From: Roseovarius sp. SCSIO 43702 | Lineage (GTDB): Bacteria > Pseudomonadota > Alphaproteobacteria > Rhodobacterales > Rhodobacteraceae | Assembly (NCBI RefSeq): GCF_019599045.1 | Contig: NZ_CP080623.1 | Span: forward strand, 3,184,501 to 3,248,500 | Direction of reading: 5' to 3' | DNA length: 64,000 nt | Part shown: piece after piece, positions 1 to 7,482 of the stretch | How positions within the stretch are numbered: the first letter of the stretch is position 1 | Layout: the number at the start of each line of letters is the position of its first letter | Translations under genes and position numbers: made by a program | The notes under the pieces: generated by a model | The model's input: only the letters and a program-made list of their open reading frames with translations | What the model was told of the DNA's origin: nothing | Database searches by the model: none

Positions 1-84
1 TATCAGGAGCTGGCTCGTATCGGGCGGCGTCGCGAAGAACGCGGCGACGACACCAAGATACAGCAGATAGGTCTCTATCGTCAT
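1..84 (-). CDS. LysE/RhtB-family exporter, N-terminal fragment
   Basis: Only the first 28 codons are inside the window; the gene runs off the left edge. It starts at an ATG at 84 and reads a hydrophobic first helix followed by ATPPDTSQLL, which resembles the TPGP-type motif at the start of LysE/RhtB amino-acid efflux permeases. It would be an inner-membrane exporter. It lies downstream of the flavoprotein gene on the same strand, with a repeat-rich 210-bp gap between them. A second, full LysE-family gene lies at 2854-3480. The call rests on this short segment only. Confidence 0.55.
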   Translation of the reverse strand, partial: MTIETYLLYLGVVAAFFATPPDTSQLLI

Positions 85-109
85 CGCGCCCCTCCTCCAG
101 ATCCCCCCG

Positions 110-265
110 TCTACCCGCCCCGGGCCTGACCCGGAGCCTCTCCGATCCAACGCCCCGCCCCGGTCTCGACCCGCCGCCTCACCCAACCCGGTTCTACCCG
201 CCCCGGGCCTGACCCGGGGCCCCGCCGATCCAGCGCACCCGCCCCGGGCTCGACCCGGGGCCTCA
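110..265. repeat. cluster of REP-like GC-rich palindromes
   Basis: Three to four imperfect copies of a palindromic unit centred on CCCCGGGcctgaCCCGGGG stand in tandem (about 111-140, 152-178, 194-222 and 237-262). Two copies share a longer context (tctacccgcc before the palindrome and ccgatccag or ccgatccaa after it). The block fills the space between two minus-strand genes. Such palindromes are common intergenic REP-type elements in Rhodobacterales and may act as attenuators or mRNA stabilisers. Confidence 0.6.
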
Positions 266-294
266 ACTTCCGCACGGCCCGGCGGGTGCCGGCC

Positions 295-2739
295 TCACGC
301 CCGCAACCGCTCGTTCTCCGGATCCCACATCGCGCCGTCGCCCTGCACCACCGCCGGACACCGCTCGCCATAGATCTCGACCTCGAGCTCGGTGCCCGGC
401 TCCGCCAGGTCGGCCCGGACCATGCCCAGCGCCACCGAATGACCGACGCGGTAGCCCCAGGCCCCGCTCGTCGTCTCGCCGACGATATCACCGTCGTGCC
501 AAAGCGTCGACATGTAGGGCGCGTCCGCCTCGCCCGCGTCCACCTTCAGCGCGACGAAGGCTTTCTTCCGTCCCCGCTGCTTCTCGGCCAGAAGCGCGGG
601 CTTGCCGGGGAAGTCCTGCGGCTTGTCGAACTTCACGAACCGCTCGAGCCCTCCCTCGAGCATCGTGTAATCGGTCGAAAGGTCCCCCTTCCACGCGCGA
701 TATCCCTTCTCGATCCTCAGGGCGTTGAGCGCATACATCCCGAAGGGCTTGGCCCCCGCGTCGAGGATCGCGTCGTAGATCGCGGGCATGTCCTCGTTCG
801 CGGCATGGACCTCCCAGCCCAGTTCGCCCGTGAAACTCACGCGGATGAGGAACGCGTCGCGCCCGGCCACCTTGCAATGCTGATGGCTCAGCCACGGCAG
901 CGACAGGTCCGCATCCGTGAGCGGCCCCAGAACCTCGCGGCTTTTCGGCCCCGCGACAAGCAGCGCATCGCGCTCCCGCGTGGTCTCGCGCACCTCGACC
1001 CCCTCCGGCACCGATCGGCGGACAAGCTCGCCGTCATGCCATTGCGCCGTGGCGGCGGTGATCAGCACGAAACTGTCCTCCTCGAGCCGGATGCACGAGA
1101 ACTCGGTCACGATCCGCCCCCGGTCATCGGCCACGTAGACAAGGTTCATCCGCCCCACCTTCGGCAGCCCGCCGGTGACGAAACCGCGCAGCCACTCGTC
1201 CGCGCCCGCGCCCTTCACCCAGAGCCGCGTGAACCCCGGCAGATCGAGCACGCCGCAGGCATCGCGCACCGCCTCGCATTCCTCGCGGATGCGCGGCTCC
1301 CACGGGCCGGCGCGGCCCCAGGTCTGCGTCGCTTCCTCGCTCGTGTCGTCACCGGGCTTGGCGAACCAGTTCGCGCGCTCCCAGCCGTTATAGGCTCCCA
1401 TCACGCCGCCCAGTTCCTTCACCCGGTCATGCACCGGGCTGAGCTTGCGGTCGCGCCCGGCGGGCCATTCGTGATGCGGAAAATGCATGGCGTATTCGTG
1501 GCCATAGACCTCCATGCCCTTTTCGACACAGTAGTCGTGATCGGTATAATCGGTGTAGCGCCTCGGATCGCAGGACCACATGTCCCATTCCGGCGCGCCG
1601 TCCACGACCCACTCGGCCAGGACCTTGCCCGCGCCGCCGCCCTGCGCGATCCCGAAGGTGAAGACGCAGGCCTCGAAGGCGTTCTCCACTCCCGGCATCG
1701 GCCCGACAAGCGGCAGGCCATCGGGTGCGTAGGGGATCGGCCCGTTGATCACCTTGCTGATCCCCGCCTCGCCCAGAAGCGGCACGCGCGCCATGGCGTC
1801 GGTGACGATCTCCTCGATCCGGTCGAGATCCTCCTGCCAGAGCTGGAAGCTGAAATCCTCGGGCATCGGATCGCTCTCATCGACCCAATGCGCCCGGCAA
1901 TTCGGCTCGTAGGGGCCCAGGTTGAAGCCATGCTTCTCCTGCCGCAGGTAATAGGACACATCCACGTCCCGCAGAAGCGGCAGCTTGGCACCCTCGCGCT
2001 TCGACCACGCCTCGATCTCGGGGATCTCCTCGCTCAGGAGGTATTGGTGGCTCATCACCATCATCGGCACCGTGCGCCCGCCGAAGGGCTTGAACCATTC
2101 GCCCACGCGCTGCGCGTAGTAGCCGGCGGCATTGACCACGTAGTCGCAGGCGACATCGCCCTTTTCGGTGTGGACGATCCACCCCTCGCCGTCGCGGCTC
2201 ACCCCGGTGGCGGGACAGAAGCGCACCACGCGCGCGCCCATGTCCCGCGCGCCCTTGGCCAGCGCCTGGGTCACCTGCGCGGGATCGATATCGCCATCGT
2301 TCGGGTCAAAGAGCGCGCCCTCGAGGTCATGCGTCTCGATGAACGGATACCGTTCCTTTATCTCCTCGGGGCGCAGGATCTCCATCCCCATCCCCTGGTA
2401 GACGCCCATCCCCTTCGCGCGCTCGAATTCCTGCATCCGCTCCCGGCTGTGCGCAAGTCGCAGCGAGCCGGTCTGGTGATAGTTCATCGGGTAATCGACC
2501 TCCTCGCCCAGCCGCGCATAAAGCTCGGTCGAATACCGCTGCATGTTCATGATCGACCACGAGGTCGAGAAGGTCGGCACGTTGCCCGCCGCGTGCCATG
2601 TCGACCCGGCGGTCAGTTCGTTCTTCTCCAGCAGGACGCAGTCGGTCCACCCCTTCTTCGCCAGGTGATAAAGCGACGAGGCCCCGACGACCCCGCCCCC
2701 GATGATCACCACCTTCGCCTTTTTCGGCAGATCAGCCAT
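295..2739 (-). CDS. FAD-dependent oxidoreductase, GcvT family (dimethylglycine/sarcosine dehydrogenase-like)
   Basis: The protein has 814 residues. The N-terminus carries a Rossmann FAD motif (VVIIGGGVVGASSLYHLA), followed by a DAO-type oxidase domain to about residue 370, an FAO_M bridge, and a C-terminal folate-binding GcvT/GCV_C half (about 430-810). Enzymes with this layout demethylate N-methylated glycines (dimethylglycine, sarcosine or related amines) and pass the one-carbon unit to tetrahydrofolate. The ATG at 2739 is preferred to a GTG three codons upstream because AAGGAG sits 8 bases before it. Upstream on the same strand are a LysE exporter, two GFA proteins of the formaldehyde-activating family and a cupin regulator, which fits one-carbon/formaldehyde metabolism. 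The exact substrate cannot be read from sequence. Confidence 0.85.
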   Translation of the reverse strand: MADLPKKAKVVIIGGGVVGASSLYHLAKKGWTDCVLLEKNELTAGSTWHAAGNVPTFSTSWSIMNMQRYSTELYARLGEEVDYPMNYHQTGSLRLAHSRERMQEFERAKGMGVYQGMGMEILRPEEIKERYPFIETHDLEGALFDPNDGDIDPAQVTQALAKGARDMGARVVRFCPATGVSRDGEGWIVHTEKGDVACDYVVNAAGYYAQRVGEWFKPFGGRTVPMMVMSHQYLLSEEIPEIEAWSKREGAKLPLLRDVDVSYYLRQEKHGFNLGPYEPNCRAHWVDESDPMPEDFSFQLWQEDLDRIEEIVTDAMARVPLLGEAGISKVINGPIPYAPDGLPLVGPMPGVENAFEACVFTFGIAQGGGAGKVLAEWVVDGAPEWDMWSCDPRRYTDYTDHDYCVEKGMEVYGHEYAMHFPHHEWPAGRDRKLSPVHDRVKELGGVMGAYNGWERANWFAKPGDDTSEEATQTWGRAGPWEPRIREECEAVRDACGVLDLPGFTRLWVKGAGADEWLRGFVTGGLPKVGRMNLVYVADDRGRIVTEFSCIRLEEDSFVLITAATAQWHDGELVRRSVPEGVEVRETTRERDALLVAGPKSREVLGPLTDADLSLPWLSHQHCKVAGRDAFLIRVSFTGELGWEVHAANEDMPAIYDAILDAGAKPFGMYALNALRIEKGYRAWKGDLSTDYTMLEGGLERFVKFDKPQDFPGKPALLAEKQRGRKKAFVALKVDAGEADAPYMSTLWHDGDIVGETTSGAWGYRVGHSVALGMVRADLAEPGTELEVEIYGERCPAVVQGDGAMWDPENERLRA

Positions 2740-2777
2740 GTCGTTCACTCCTTGTCATCCGGACGCGCACCCGCGCC

Positions 2778-2852
2778 CTTCTTCTTGCTCCAAATATCCC
2801 GGGGGAGGCCGCGGAACCGCCCCGCGGTTTCGCGGTCGGGGGCAGAGCCCCC
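2778..2852 (-). repeat. dispersed 3' element, copy 1
   Basis: On the minus strand this reads GGGGGCTCTGCCCCC, then a CGCGAAACCGCGGGGCGG stem, then CCCGGGATATTTGGAGCAAG. A diverged copy occurs at 5149-5228. Both copies follow the stop codon of a minus-strand gene (LysE here, thiolase there). The internal hairpins suggest a terminator or REP-like role. Elements of this general form are widespread downstream of genes in Rhodobacteraceae. Confidence 0.55.
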
Positions 2853-2853
2853 G

Positions 2854-3480
2854 TCACTCCCACACCAGCCGTGCGGCAAGCCCTGCGAACATCACCGCCG
2901 CCACCCGGTTGAGCATCCCCGCCCGCGCCCGCAGCACATGCGCGAAGGCTCCCGCCGCCGCCCCCAGCGTCAGCGAAAAGGCAAGGCCCACCCCCATGAA
3001 GATCGCCCCCAACACCGCGATCTGCGCCCAGATCGGCGCCGCGCCGGGATCGGTGAATTGCGGGATGAAGGCGAATATGAAAAGCGCGGTCTTGGGGTTC
3101 AGCACGTTGGTCACGAACCCCCGTCTCACCGCCCGCCAGCCCGAGCGCGCCGCGCGCCGCTCGTCCTGCGCCCCCCGCGTCCGCCACGCCTGGACCGCCA
3201 GCCACAGAAGATAGGCCGCCCCCGCATAGCGGATCGCGTCATAGGCCACCGGCCACGCCATCAGGAGCGCCGACACACCCGCGGCCGCCATCGCCACATG
3301 CAGGGCGATGCCGAGGTTGATCCCCACGGCCGCGGCCATCCCCACGCGCGGCCCGCCCGCGATGCCGCTGGCCGAGACGAAGACGAAATCCGCCCCCGGC
3401 GTGAGGTTCAGCAGAAGCCCCGCGCCGATGAACGCCACCAGCAAGCCTGGATCGAACCCGGTGATCACGTCCCAGATCAC
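2854..3480 (-). CDS. LysE family translocator
   Basis: The product is a 208-residue inner-membrane protein with about six hydrophobic segments and the LysE/RhtB hallmark LLLNLTPGADFVFV near residues 21-34. Family members export amino acids or small metabolites. Length matches the family (about 205-210). Translation begins at a GTG (3480) that overlaps the stop of the preceding GFA gene as GTGA, so it is probably translationally coupled. It belongs to the run XRE-cupin, GFA, GFA, LysE, flavoprotein and may export a product or toxic intermediate of that pathway. Substrate unknown. Confidence 0.85.
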   Translation of the reverse strand: MIWDVITGFDPGLLVAFIGAGLLLNLTPGADFVFVSASGIAGGPRVGMAAAVGINLGIALHVAMAAAGVSALLMAWPVAYDAIRYAGAAYLLWLAVQAWRTRGAQDERRAARSGWRAVRRGFVTNVLNPKTALFIFAFIPQFTDPGAAPIWAQIAVLGAIFMGVGLAFSLTLGAAAGAFAHVLRARAGMLNRVAAVMFAGLAARLVWE

Positions 3481-3851
3481 GACTGCGCCTCCTGCGGCAC
3501 CCCGTCGGCGATCTCGTAGTAATCGCCCTTGTCCGCGACGAAGATATGTTTCTCCAGGCGAAGCCCGGTCGGCCCGTCCACCGCGCCCAGCGCGACGCTC
3601 ACATGGTCCTCGTCATGGGCCTCCCAGAAAAGGAAAGACCCGCAGCGCGGGCAGAATCCCCGCCGCGCGCCCTCGCTCGCCGCATACCACTTGACCGGGC
3701 CGTCGATGCGCAGCGCCTCGCGCGGCACCTGCGCCGACGCCCAGACATGCCCCGACTGCTTGCGGCACTGACCACAATGACAGGCCGATGCGCCCTCGGG
3801 CGTGGCCTCGGTCTCGAACGTGACGTCACCGCAAAGACACGTGCCCCTCAT
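3477..3851 (-). CDS. GFA family protein (copy 1)
   Basis: This is a 124-residue zinc protein of the GFA (glutathione-dependent formaldehyde-activating) fold. The zinc ligands are visible as CLCG (Cys5, Cys7), CHCGQC (Cys24, Cys26, Cys29) and FCPRC (Cys67, Cys70). Members bind zinc and some act on S-hydroxymethylglutathione, but most have no proven activity. It overlaps the next GFA gene by 4 bases (ATGA) and the LysE gene by 4 bases. The ATG at 3851 is chosen because the preceding in-frame sequence is only the antisense or alternate frame of the neighbouring GFA gene. Confidence 0.85.
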   Translation of the reverse strand: MRGTCLCGDVTFETEATPEGASACHCGQCRKQSGHVWASAQVPREALRIDGPVKWYAASEGARRGFCPRCGSFLFWEAHDEDHVSVALGAVDGPTGLRLEKHIFVADKGDYYEIADGVPQEAQS

Positions 3852-4228
3852 GGCTCTCCCCTTTCCTCGACGGCACCATCGCCGATCTCGTAATAGTCGC
3901 CCTTCGCCTCGATCCAGACATGCCGCCCCAGCCGCAGCCCCGTCGGTCCCTCGAGCGACCCCAGCGCCACCCGGACGCCATCCCCGGCGTCGTCGCGCCA
4001 GAACAGCGTCGATCCGCAGTCTCCGCAGAACCCGCGTGCCGCCGTCTCGCTTGCCCGGTACCACCGCAACCCCGCGTCGCGCTCGAATACCACCGCGTCC
4101 TTGCGCGCGCGTCCGGCGGCAAAGACATGTCCCGACTGCTTGCGGCACTGCCGGCAGTGACAGGCCAGCGGATCGTCGAGCGGGCCGGTCTCGAACCGCA
4201 CCGCCCCGCAAAGGCACGAGCCCTTCAC
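3848..4228 (-). CDS. GFA family protein (copy 2)
   Basis: This 126-residue paralogue of the adjacent GFA protein has the same Cys pattern: Cys5/Cys7, CHCRQC at 23-28, and FCGDC further on. Both share the KQSGHVxA and GPTGLRL segments, which suggests local duplication. It starts with GTG at 4228, one base after the stop of the XRE-cupin regulator, so the two are surely co-transcribed. Function is inferred from family: zinc-binding, possibly formaldehyde/glutathione-adduct chemistry. Confidence 0.85.
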   Translation of the reverse strand: MKGSCLCGAVRFETGPLDDPLACHCRQCRKQSGHVFAAGRARKDAVVFERDAGLRWYRASETAARGFCGDCGSTLFWRDDAGDGVRVALGSLEGPTGLRLGRHVWIEAKGDYYEIGDGAVEERGEP

Positions 4229-4229
4229 C

Positions 4230-4805
4230 CTAGTAGGTCGGCGGTGCGATCACCCAGATCGCCACCGCCGCCTCGTCATAGGGATTGACCCATTCATGCG
4301 CCTCGCCCCGGATGCGGAAACTGTCGCCGGGCCCCACGGTGAAGGTCCGCCCCTCGATCCACAGGTCGAGCCGGCCGGAGATCATGAACCCGACCTCTTG
4401 CGTATCCCGACGGATCACCTCGCCCGCGCGGCTGCGCGGGGCGAAGGTGGAATGCACCATCTCGAAATCGTCGGTCAGGTCCGGGCTCAGAAGCTCCTCG
4501 ATCAACCCGCCCTCGCCCGAGCCCAGCCGCCGGCGGGCCCCCCGGCGCACCACGTAGCCGGCTTCCTCCGCCGGCGCGGCCGCGTGCCCGAACAGCATCG
4601 AGATCGGCACGTCGAGCGCCGCCGCGATGTGGCGCAGGTCGCCCACCGAGGGGGCCGACATGTCGCGCTCAACCTGGCTCAGCCATCCGACCGAACGCCC
4701 GAGCCGTTCCGCCAGCCAGCTCAGGGTGATCCCCCGCGACTTGCGCAGCGCGCGCAGATCGGCGCCGAGACTGCGCGCATCCGGAAGGTCGGGATGTTGC
4801 GTCAT
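4230..4805 (-). CDS. XRE family transcriptional regulator with C-terminal cupin domain
   Basis: The protein has 191 residues: an N-terminal helix-turn-helix (about 12-70; LSWLAERLGRSVGWLSQVER is the HTH core) and a C-terminal cupin sensor (about 115-188). Regulators of this build commonly control small-molecule catabolism or short-chain metabolism and bind a ligand in the cupin. The ATG at 4805 has GGAGG 10 bases upstream; a longer in-frame extension to 5033 reads through tandem repeats and operator-like palindromes and is rejected. It is the first gene of the run leading to GFA, LysE and the flavoprotein and is likely their regulator, probably also autoregulatory. Confidence 0.85.
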   Translation of the reverse strand: MTQHPDLPDARSLGADLRALRKSRGITLSWLAERLGRSVGWLSQVERDMSAPSVGDLRHIAAALDVPISMLFGHAAAPAEEAGYVVRRGARRRLGSGEGGLIEELLSPDLTDDFEMVHSTFAPRSRAGEVIRRDTQEVGFMISGRLDLWIEGRTFTVGPGDSFRIRGEAHEWVNPYDEAAVAIWVIAPPTY

Positions 4806-4860
4806 GGGCGATGAACCTCCGGCCGGAACGGCGGCCACGCAGCCATCCGCGCGCGCCCCC

Positions 4861-4885
4861 GTGAAATTTTGATATCTTTTTTCAC
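4861..4885. promoter_or_regulatory. candidate operator palindrome 1
   Basis: The arms GTGAAA and TTTCAC flank an AT-rich centre in otherwise GC-rich DNA, 56-80 bases upstream of the XRE-cupin start. A second palindrome with the same half-site lies at 4901-4924. This is probably the autoregulatory binding site of the XRE-cupin protein (inference). Confidence 0.5.
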
Positions 4886-4900
4886 GCTGCCCCAGCCGCA

Positions 4901-4924
4901 TGAAATTTTCAATCGAAATTTCAC
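4901..4924. promoter_or_regulatory. candidate operator palindrome 2
   Basis: This is a perfect 8-base inverted repeat, TGAAATTT / AAATTTCA, with a 7-base spacer. It shares the TGAAA half-site with the palindrome at 4861-4885; centre-to-centre distance is about 40 bases, close to four helical turns. It fits cooperative binding of a dimeric HTH regulator. Confidence 0.5.
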
Positions 4925-4970
4925 GGAACGCACCGCGCGCCGCGTTAACCCGCCCCGTCACGCGAAACCG

Positions 4971-5017
4971 CACCGACGTGATACCGACGTGGATACCGAC
5001 ATGGATACCGACGTTCC
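4971..5017. repeat. 12-bp tandem repeat (ataccgacgtgg)
   Basis: About three and a half copies of a 12-base unit (ATACCGACGTGG, ATACCGACATGG, ATACCGACGTTC) stand between the XRE-cupin promoter region and the thiolase gene. The unit is a multiple of three, but no credible gene covers it. It could be a slippage-prone spacer or a set of iterated protein sites. Confidence 0.5.
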
Positions 5018-5255
5018 GACACGGTGGCCTCACACCCCGTTAACCATGCCCTCGTCACACAAGGAAAAGGCCGGTCACCTTCGGCGATGACCGGCCTCGA
5101 GAAGGCGAAGCCGAAAAAGAATATCTTTCCGTGTCAGCTGCTTGCAGGCTCTTCTCCTGCTTCAGGTATCCCGGGAGAGCCGTGGAAGCCCCCGGGCTTT
5201 CGCGGCCGGGGGCGGCGCCTCCGGAGCCACGTCCCCCACCCGCGACCGGCCCGAA
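5018..5255. other. intergenic region between regulator and thiolase
   Basis: No gene is seen here. The stretch contains a GC-rich inverted sequence near 5070-5105 (AAGGCCGGTCACC and GGTGATGACCGGCCT-like arms around 5067-5097), which may be a terminator for one flanking gene, and the second copy of the dispersed 3' element at 5149-5228. Confidence 0.4.
5149..5228 (-). repeat. dispersed 3' element, copy 2
   Basis: This is a diverged copy of the element at 2778-2852: CTTCTCCTGCTTCAGGTATC then CCGGGAGAGCCGTGGAAGC and a GC-rich stem. It lies just downstream of the thiolase stop codon, in the same orientation relative to the gene as copy 1 is to the LysE gene. Confidence 0.5.
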
Positions 5256-6428
5256 TCAGACGCGCTCGATCGCGATGGCCGTCCCCTCTCCGCCCCCGAT
5301 GCAGATGGCCGCGATCCCGCGCCGCAGGTCCCTTTTTTCCAAGGCGTTGAGCAGCGTCACCATGATCCGCGCGCCGCTCGCCCCGATGGGATGGCCCAGG
5401 GCGCAGGCGCCGCCGTTCACGTTGACGATGTCACGCGGCAGGCCCATCTCGTGCATGAAGGCCATGGGCACGACGGCGAACGCCTCGTTAACCTCCCAGA
5501 GGTCCACATCGCCTATGCTCCACCCGATTCGGTCGAGAAGCTTGCGCGCCGCGGGCACCGGCGCGGTGGTGAACCAGCCCGGCGCCTGCGCGTGGCTCGC
5601 ATGTCCGACGATTCGCGCGCGTGCCGCCACTCCCTCGGCCTCCGCCGCCTCCCGCGACGCGAGGAAAAGCGCCGCGGCCCCGTCGCTGATCGAGCTCGAG
5701 TTGGCCGCCGTCACCGTGCCGCCCTCGCGGAACGCGGGCTTGAGTTGCGGTATCTTGTCGGGCCGCGCCTTGCCGGGCTGCTCGTCCTCGGCGATGACCG
5801 TCTCGCCGCCGCGCCCGCGCACCGTGACCGGCGTGATCTCGTCCGCGAAGGCGCCGGACTTCTGCGCCGCGAGCGCCCCCTCGAGCGAGCCGATCGCATA
5901 GGCGTCCTGCGCCTCGCGGGTGAACTGGTAATGCTCCGCGCAATCCTCCGCGAAGGTGCCCATGAGGCGCCCCTTGTCATAGGCGTCCTCCAGCCCGTCG
6001 AGGAACATGTGGTCGATCACCTGCCCATGCCCGATCCGCGCGCCGCCGCGCATCTTGGGCAGCAGGTAGGGCGCGTTCGTCATGCTCTCCATCCCGCCCG
6101 CGATCATGGCCTCCGCATGGCCCAGCGCGATGCGGTCGAAGCCCATCATCGCCGCCTTCATTCCCGAACCGCACATCTTGTTGAGCGTCGTCGCCGGGAC
6201 ATCCTCGCCGAGCCCCGCCTTGAACCCCGCCTGCCGCGCGGGCGCCTGGCCCTGGCCGGCCGGAAGCACGCAGCCCATCAGCACCTCGTCGGGGGTGAGC
6301 GCCCCCGCACCGTCCATCGCCGCACGGATCGCGGCCCCGCCGAGGGTCGGCGCATCCAGGCCGTTGAAATCCCCCTGGAATCCGCCCATCGGCGTGCGGG
6401 CCGCCCCGACGATCATCACTTCATTCAT
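5256..6428 (-). CDS. acetyl-CoA C-acyltransferase (thiolase)
   Basis: This is a 390-residue thiolase. The acylated cysteine is Cys86 in NKMCGSGMKA; the second active-site elements are GHPIGASGAR (His about 346) and the C-terminal CIGGGEGTA (Cys about 376). It condenses two acetyl-CoA to acetoacetyl-CoA or cleaves 3-ketoacyl-CoA. Length and motifs fit the biosynthetic/AtoB-type class. It stands alone on the minus strand, divergent from the STAS gene, with no phaB or beta-oxidation partner beside it, so pathway assignment is open (polyhydroxybutyrate, ketone or branched-chain metabolism). Confidence 0.9.
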   Translation of the reverse strand: MNEVMIVGAARTPMGGFQGDFNGLDAPTLGGAAIRAAMDGAGALTPDEVLMGCVLPAGQGQAPARQAGFKAGLGEDVPATTLNKMCGSGMKAAMMGFDRIALGHAEAMIAGGMESMTNAPYLLPKMRGGARIGHGQVIDHMFLDGLEDAYDKGRLMGTFAEDCAEHYQFTREAQDAYAIGSLEGALAAQKSGAFADEITPVTVRGRGGETVIAEDEQPGKARPDKIPQLKPAFREGGTVTAANSSSISDGAAALFLASREAAEAEGVAARARIVGHASHAQAPGWFTTAPVPAARKLLDRIGWSIGDVDLWEVNEAFAVVPMAFMHEMGLPRDIVNVNGGACALGHPIGASGARIMVTLLNALEKRDLRRGIAAICIGGGEGTAIAIERV

Positions 6429-6526
6429 GGTCGCATCCTCCTGAAAATCTCCCCCGTGATCACCGAATGGTAACGTTTGGGGTCTAGCGTCATGCCCGAA
6501 CCTACTCCAGATCAGGCAGACCTATC

Positions 6527-6865
6527 ATGAAGCTCAGCAGCAGTCCCGCCAACGGGGCCACCCTCATCACCGTGAACGCGGACCGTATCGACGCCAGCGC
6601 CGCGATCCAGTTCCGCGACTCCCTGCGCGAGGCGACCGCGACAGGCACGGGCGATGTCATCCTCGATCTATCGCAGGTGACTTTCGTGGACTCAAGCGGA
6701 TTGGGTGCCATCGTGGGGGCGATGAAACAGCTCGACCCGGTCCGCCGGATGCATCTCGCCGGTCTCACGCCCGATGTCGACAAGGTCTTTCGCCTGACCC
6801 GCATGGACACCGTGTTCACGATCCATCCCAACGCCGCCCATGCAATCCGCCGCGCCGCCGGCTGA
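6527..6865 (+). CDS. STAS domain anti-sigma factor antagonist
   Basis: This 112-residue single STAS domain is of the SpoIIAA/RsbV type. The phosphorylation site segment is VDSSGLGAIVG with Ser56-Ser57. Such proteins release a sigma or effector from a HATPase kinase when unphosphorylated. The stop codon overlaps the start of the following HATPase gene by one base (TGATG), so the two form a partner-switching pair. No sigma factor or PP2C phosphatase is adjacent, so the output is not visible here. Confidence 0.9.
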   Translation: MKLSSSPANGATLITVNADRIDASAAIQFRDSLREATATGTGDVILDLSQVTFVDSSGLGAIVGAMKQLDPVRRMHLAGLTPDVDKVFRLTRMDTVFTIHPNAAHAIRRAAG

Positions 6866-7359
6866 TGCCGTTTCCGGCCCCGAATTCGCGATCCCGCGCC
6901 GGAGACCTCGACGTGACTGACACATGGTCCGAAAACGGCTTCGAATGTGCATTCGACGCCACCCACAAGGCGGTGCGCAGCGCGCTCTCCGATATCCGCG
7001 CCTGGACCTGGGCGCGCGGTTTTCCCGATGCCGCCTGCGGCACGGTCGAGCTTGTGCTGGCCGAAGCGCTCAACAACATCGTCGAACATGCCTGCGCCGA
7101 CATACCCGGCGCGCGGATCACCGTGAAGGCCACGCTCTTCAGGCACGCCATGCTGCTCACCGTCACCGATCCGGGCCGGCACTATCCCGATCACGTCCTG
7201 CCCGAGGGGGAGCCGCCGGTGCCCGACGTGCCGCGCAAGGATCTTCCCGAGGGAGGGTTCGGATGGTTCCTGATCCGCCAACTCACGCGCTCGCTCATCT
7301 ACCGGCGCGAGCCGGGCGGCAATCACCTGTCGATGATGTTCGACATTACCGAGCGATGA
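6865..7359 (+). CDS. ATP-binding protein, RsbW-type HATPase_c_2
   Basis: This 164-residue protein has a GHKL ATPase fold: N-box LAEALNNIVEHA and a G1-like VTDPGRHYP segment, then EGGFGWFLIRQL (G2). It lacks a dimerisation domain, like RsbW/SpoIIAB serine kinases and anti-sigma factors. It is paired with the upstream STAS gene. The ATG at 6865 overlaps that gene; an in-frame GTG at 6913 with GGAG before it is a reasonable alternative start, giving 148 residues. It probably phosphorylates the STAS protein or binds an unseen effector. Confidence 0.85.
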   Translation: MPFPAPNSRSRAGDLDVTDTWSENGFECAFDATHKAVRSALSDIRAWTWARGFPDAACGTVELVLAEALNNIVEHACADIPGARITVKATLFRHAMLLTVTDPGRHYPDHVLPEGEPPVPDVPRKDLPEGGFGWFLIRQLTRSLIYRREPGGNHLSMMFDITER

Positions 7360-7482
7360 ACGCAGCGCGCGCTTCGCCCCGGCCGTCGCGCCGCGACCCC
7401 GCGCCGCCGCCCTTTCCGCGTGACCTCCGCCCCCCGACACGCTAAAGCGGGCCGCGACAGGAGCGCCAAGGATCCCGCCGCC

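Noticed and set aside
110..265. Possible CRISPR array
   Set aside because: The repeats are palindromes of uneven spacing with no unique spacers of constant length and no cas genes.
286..3519. Plus-strand open frame of 1077 codons over the flavoprotein and LysE genes
   Set aside because: It is the antisense shadow of strongly supported minus-strand genes in GC-rich DNA; its composition (Arg/His/Pro-rich) is not protein-like.
4806..5033. N-terminal extension of the XRE-cupin protein to 5033
   Set aside because: It would translate the operator palindromes and 12-bp repeats; the ATG at 4805 has a good Shine-Dalgarno site and gives the family length.
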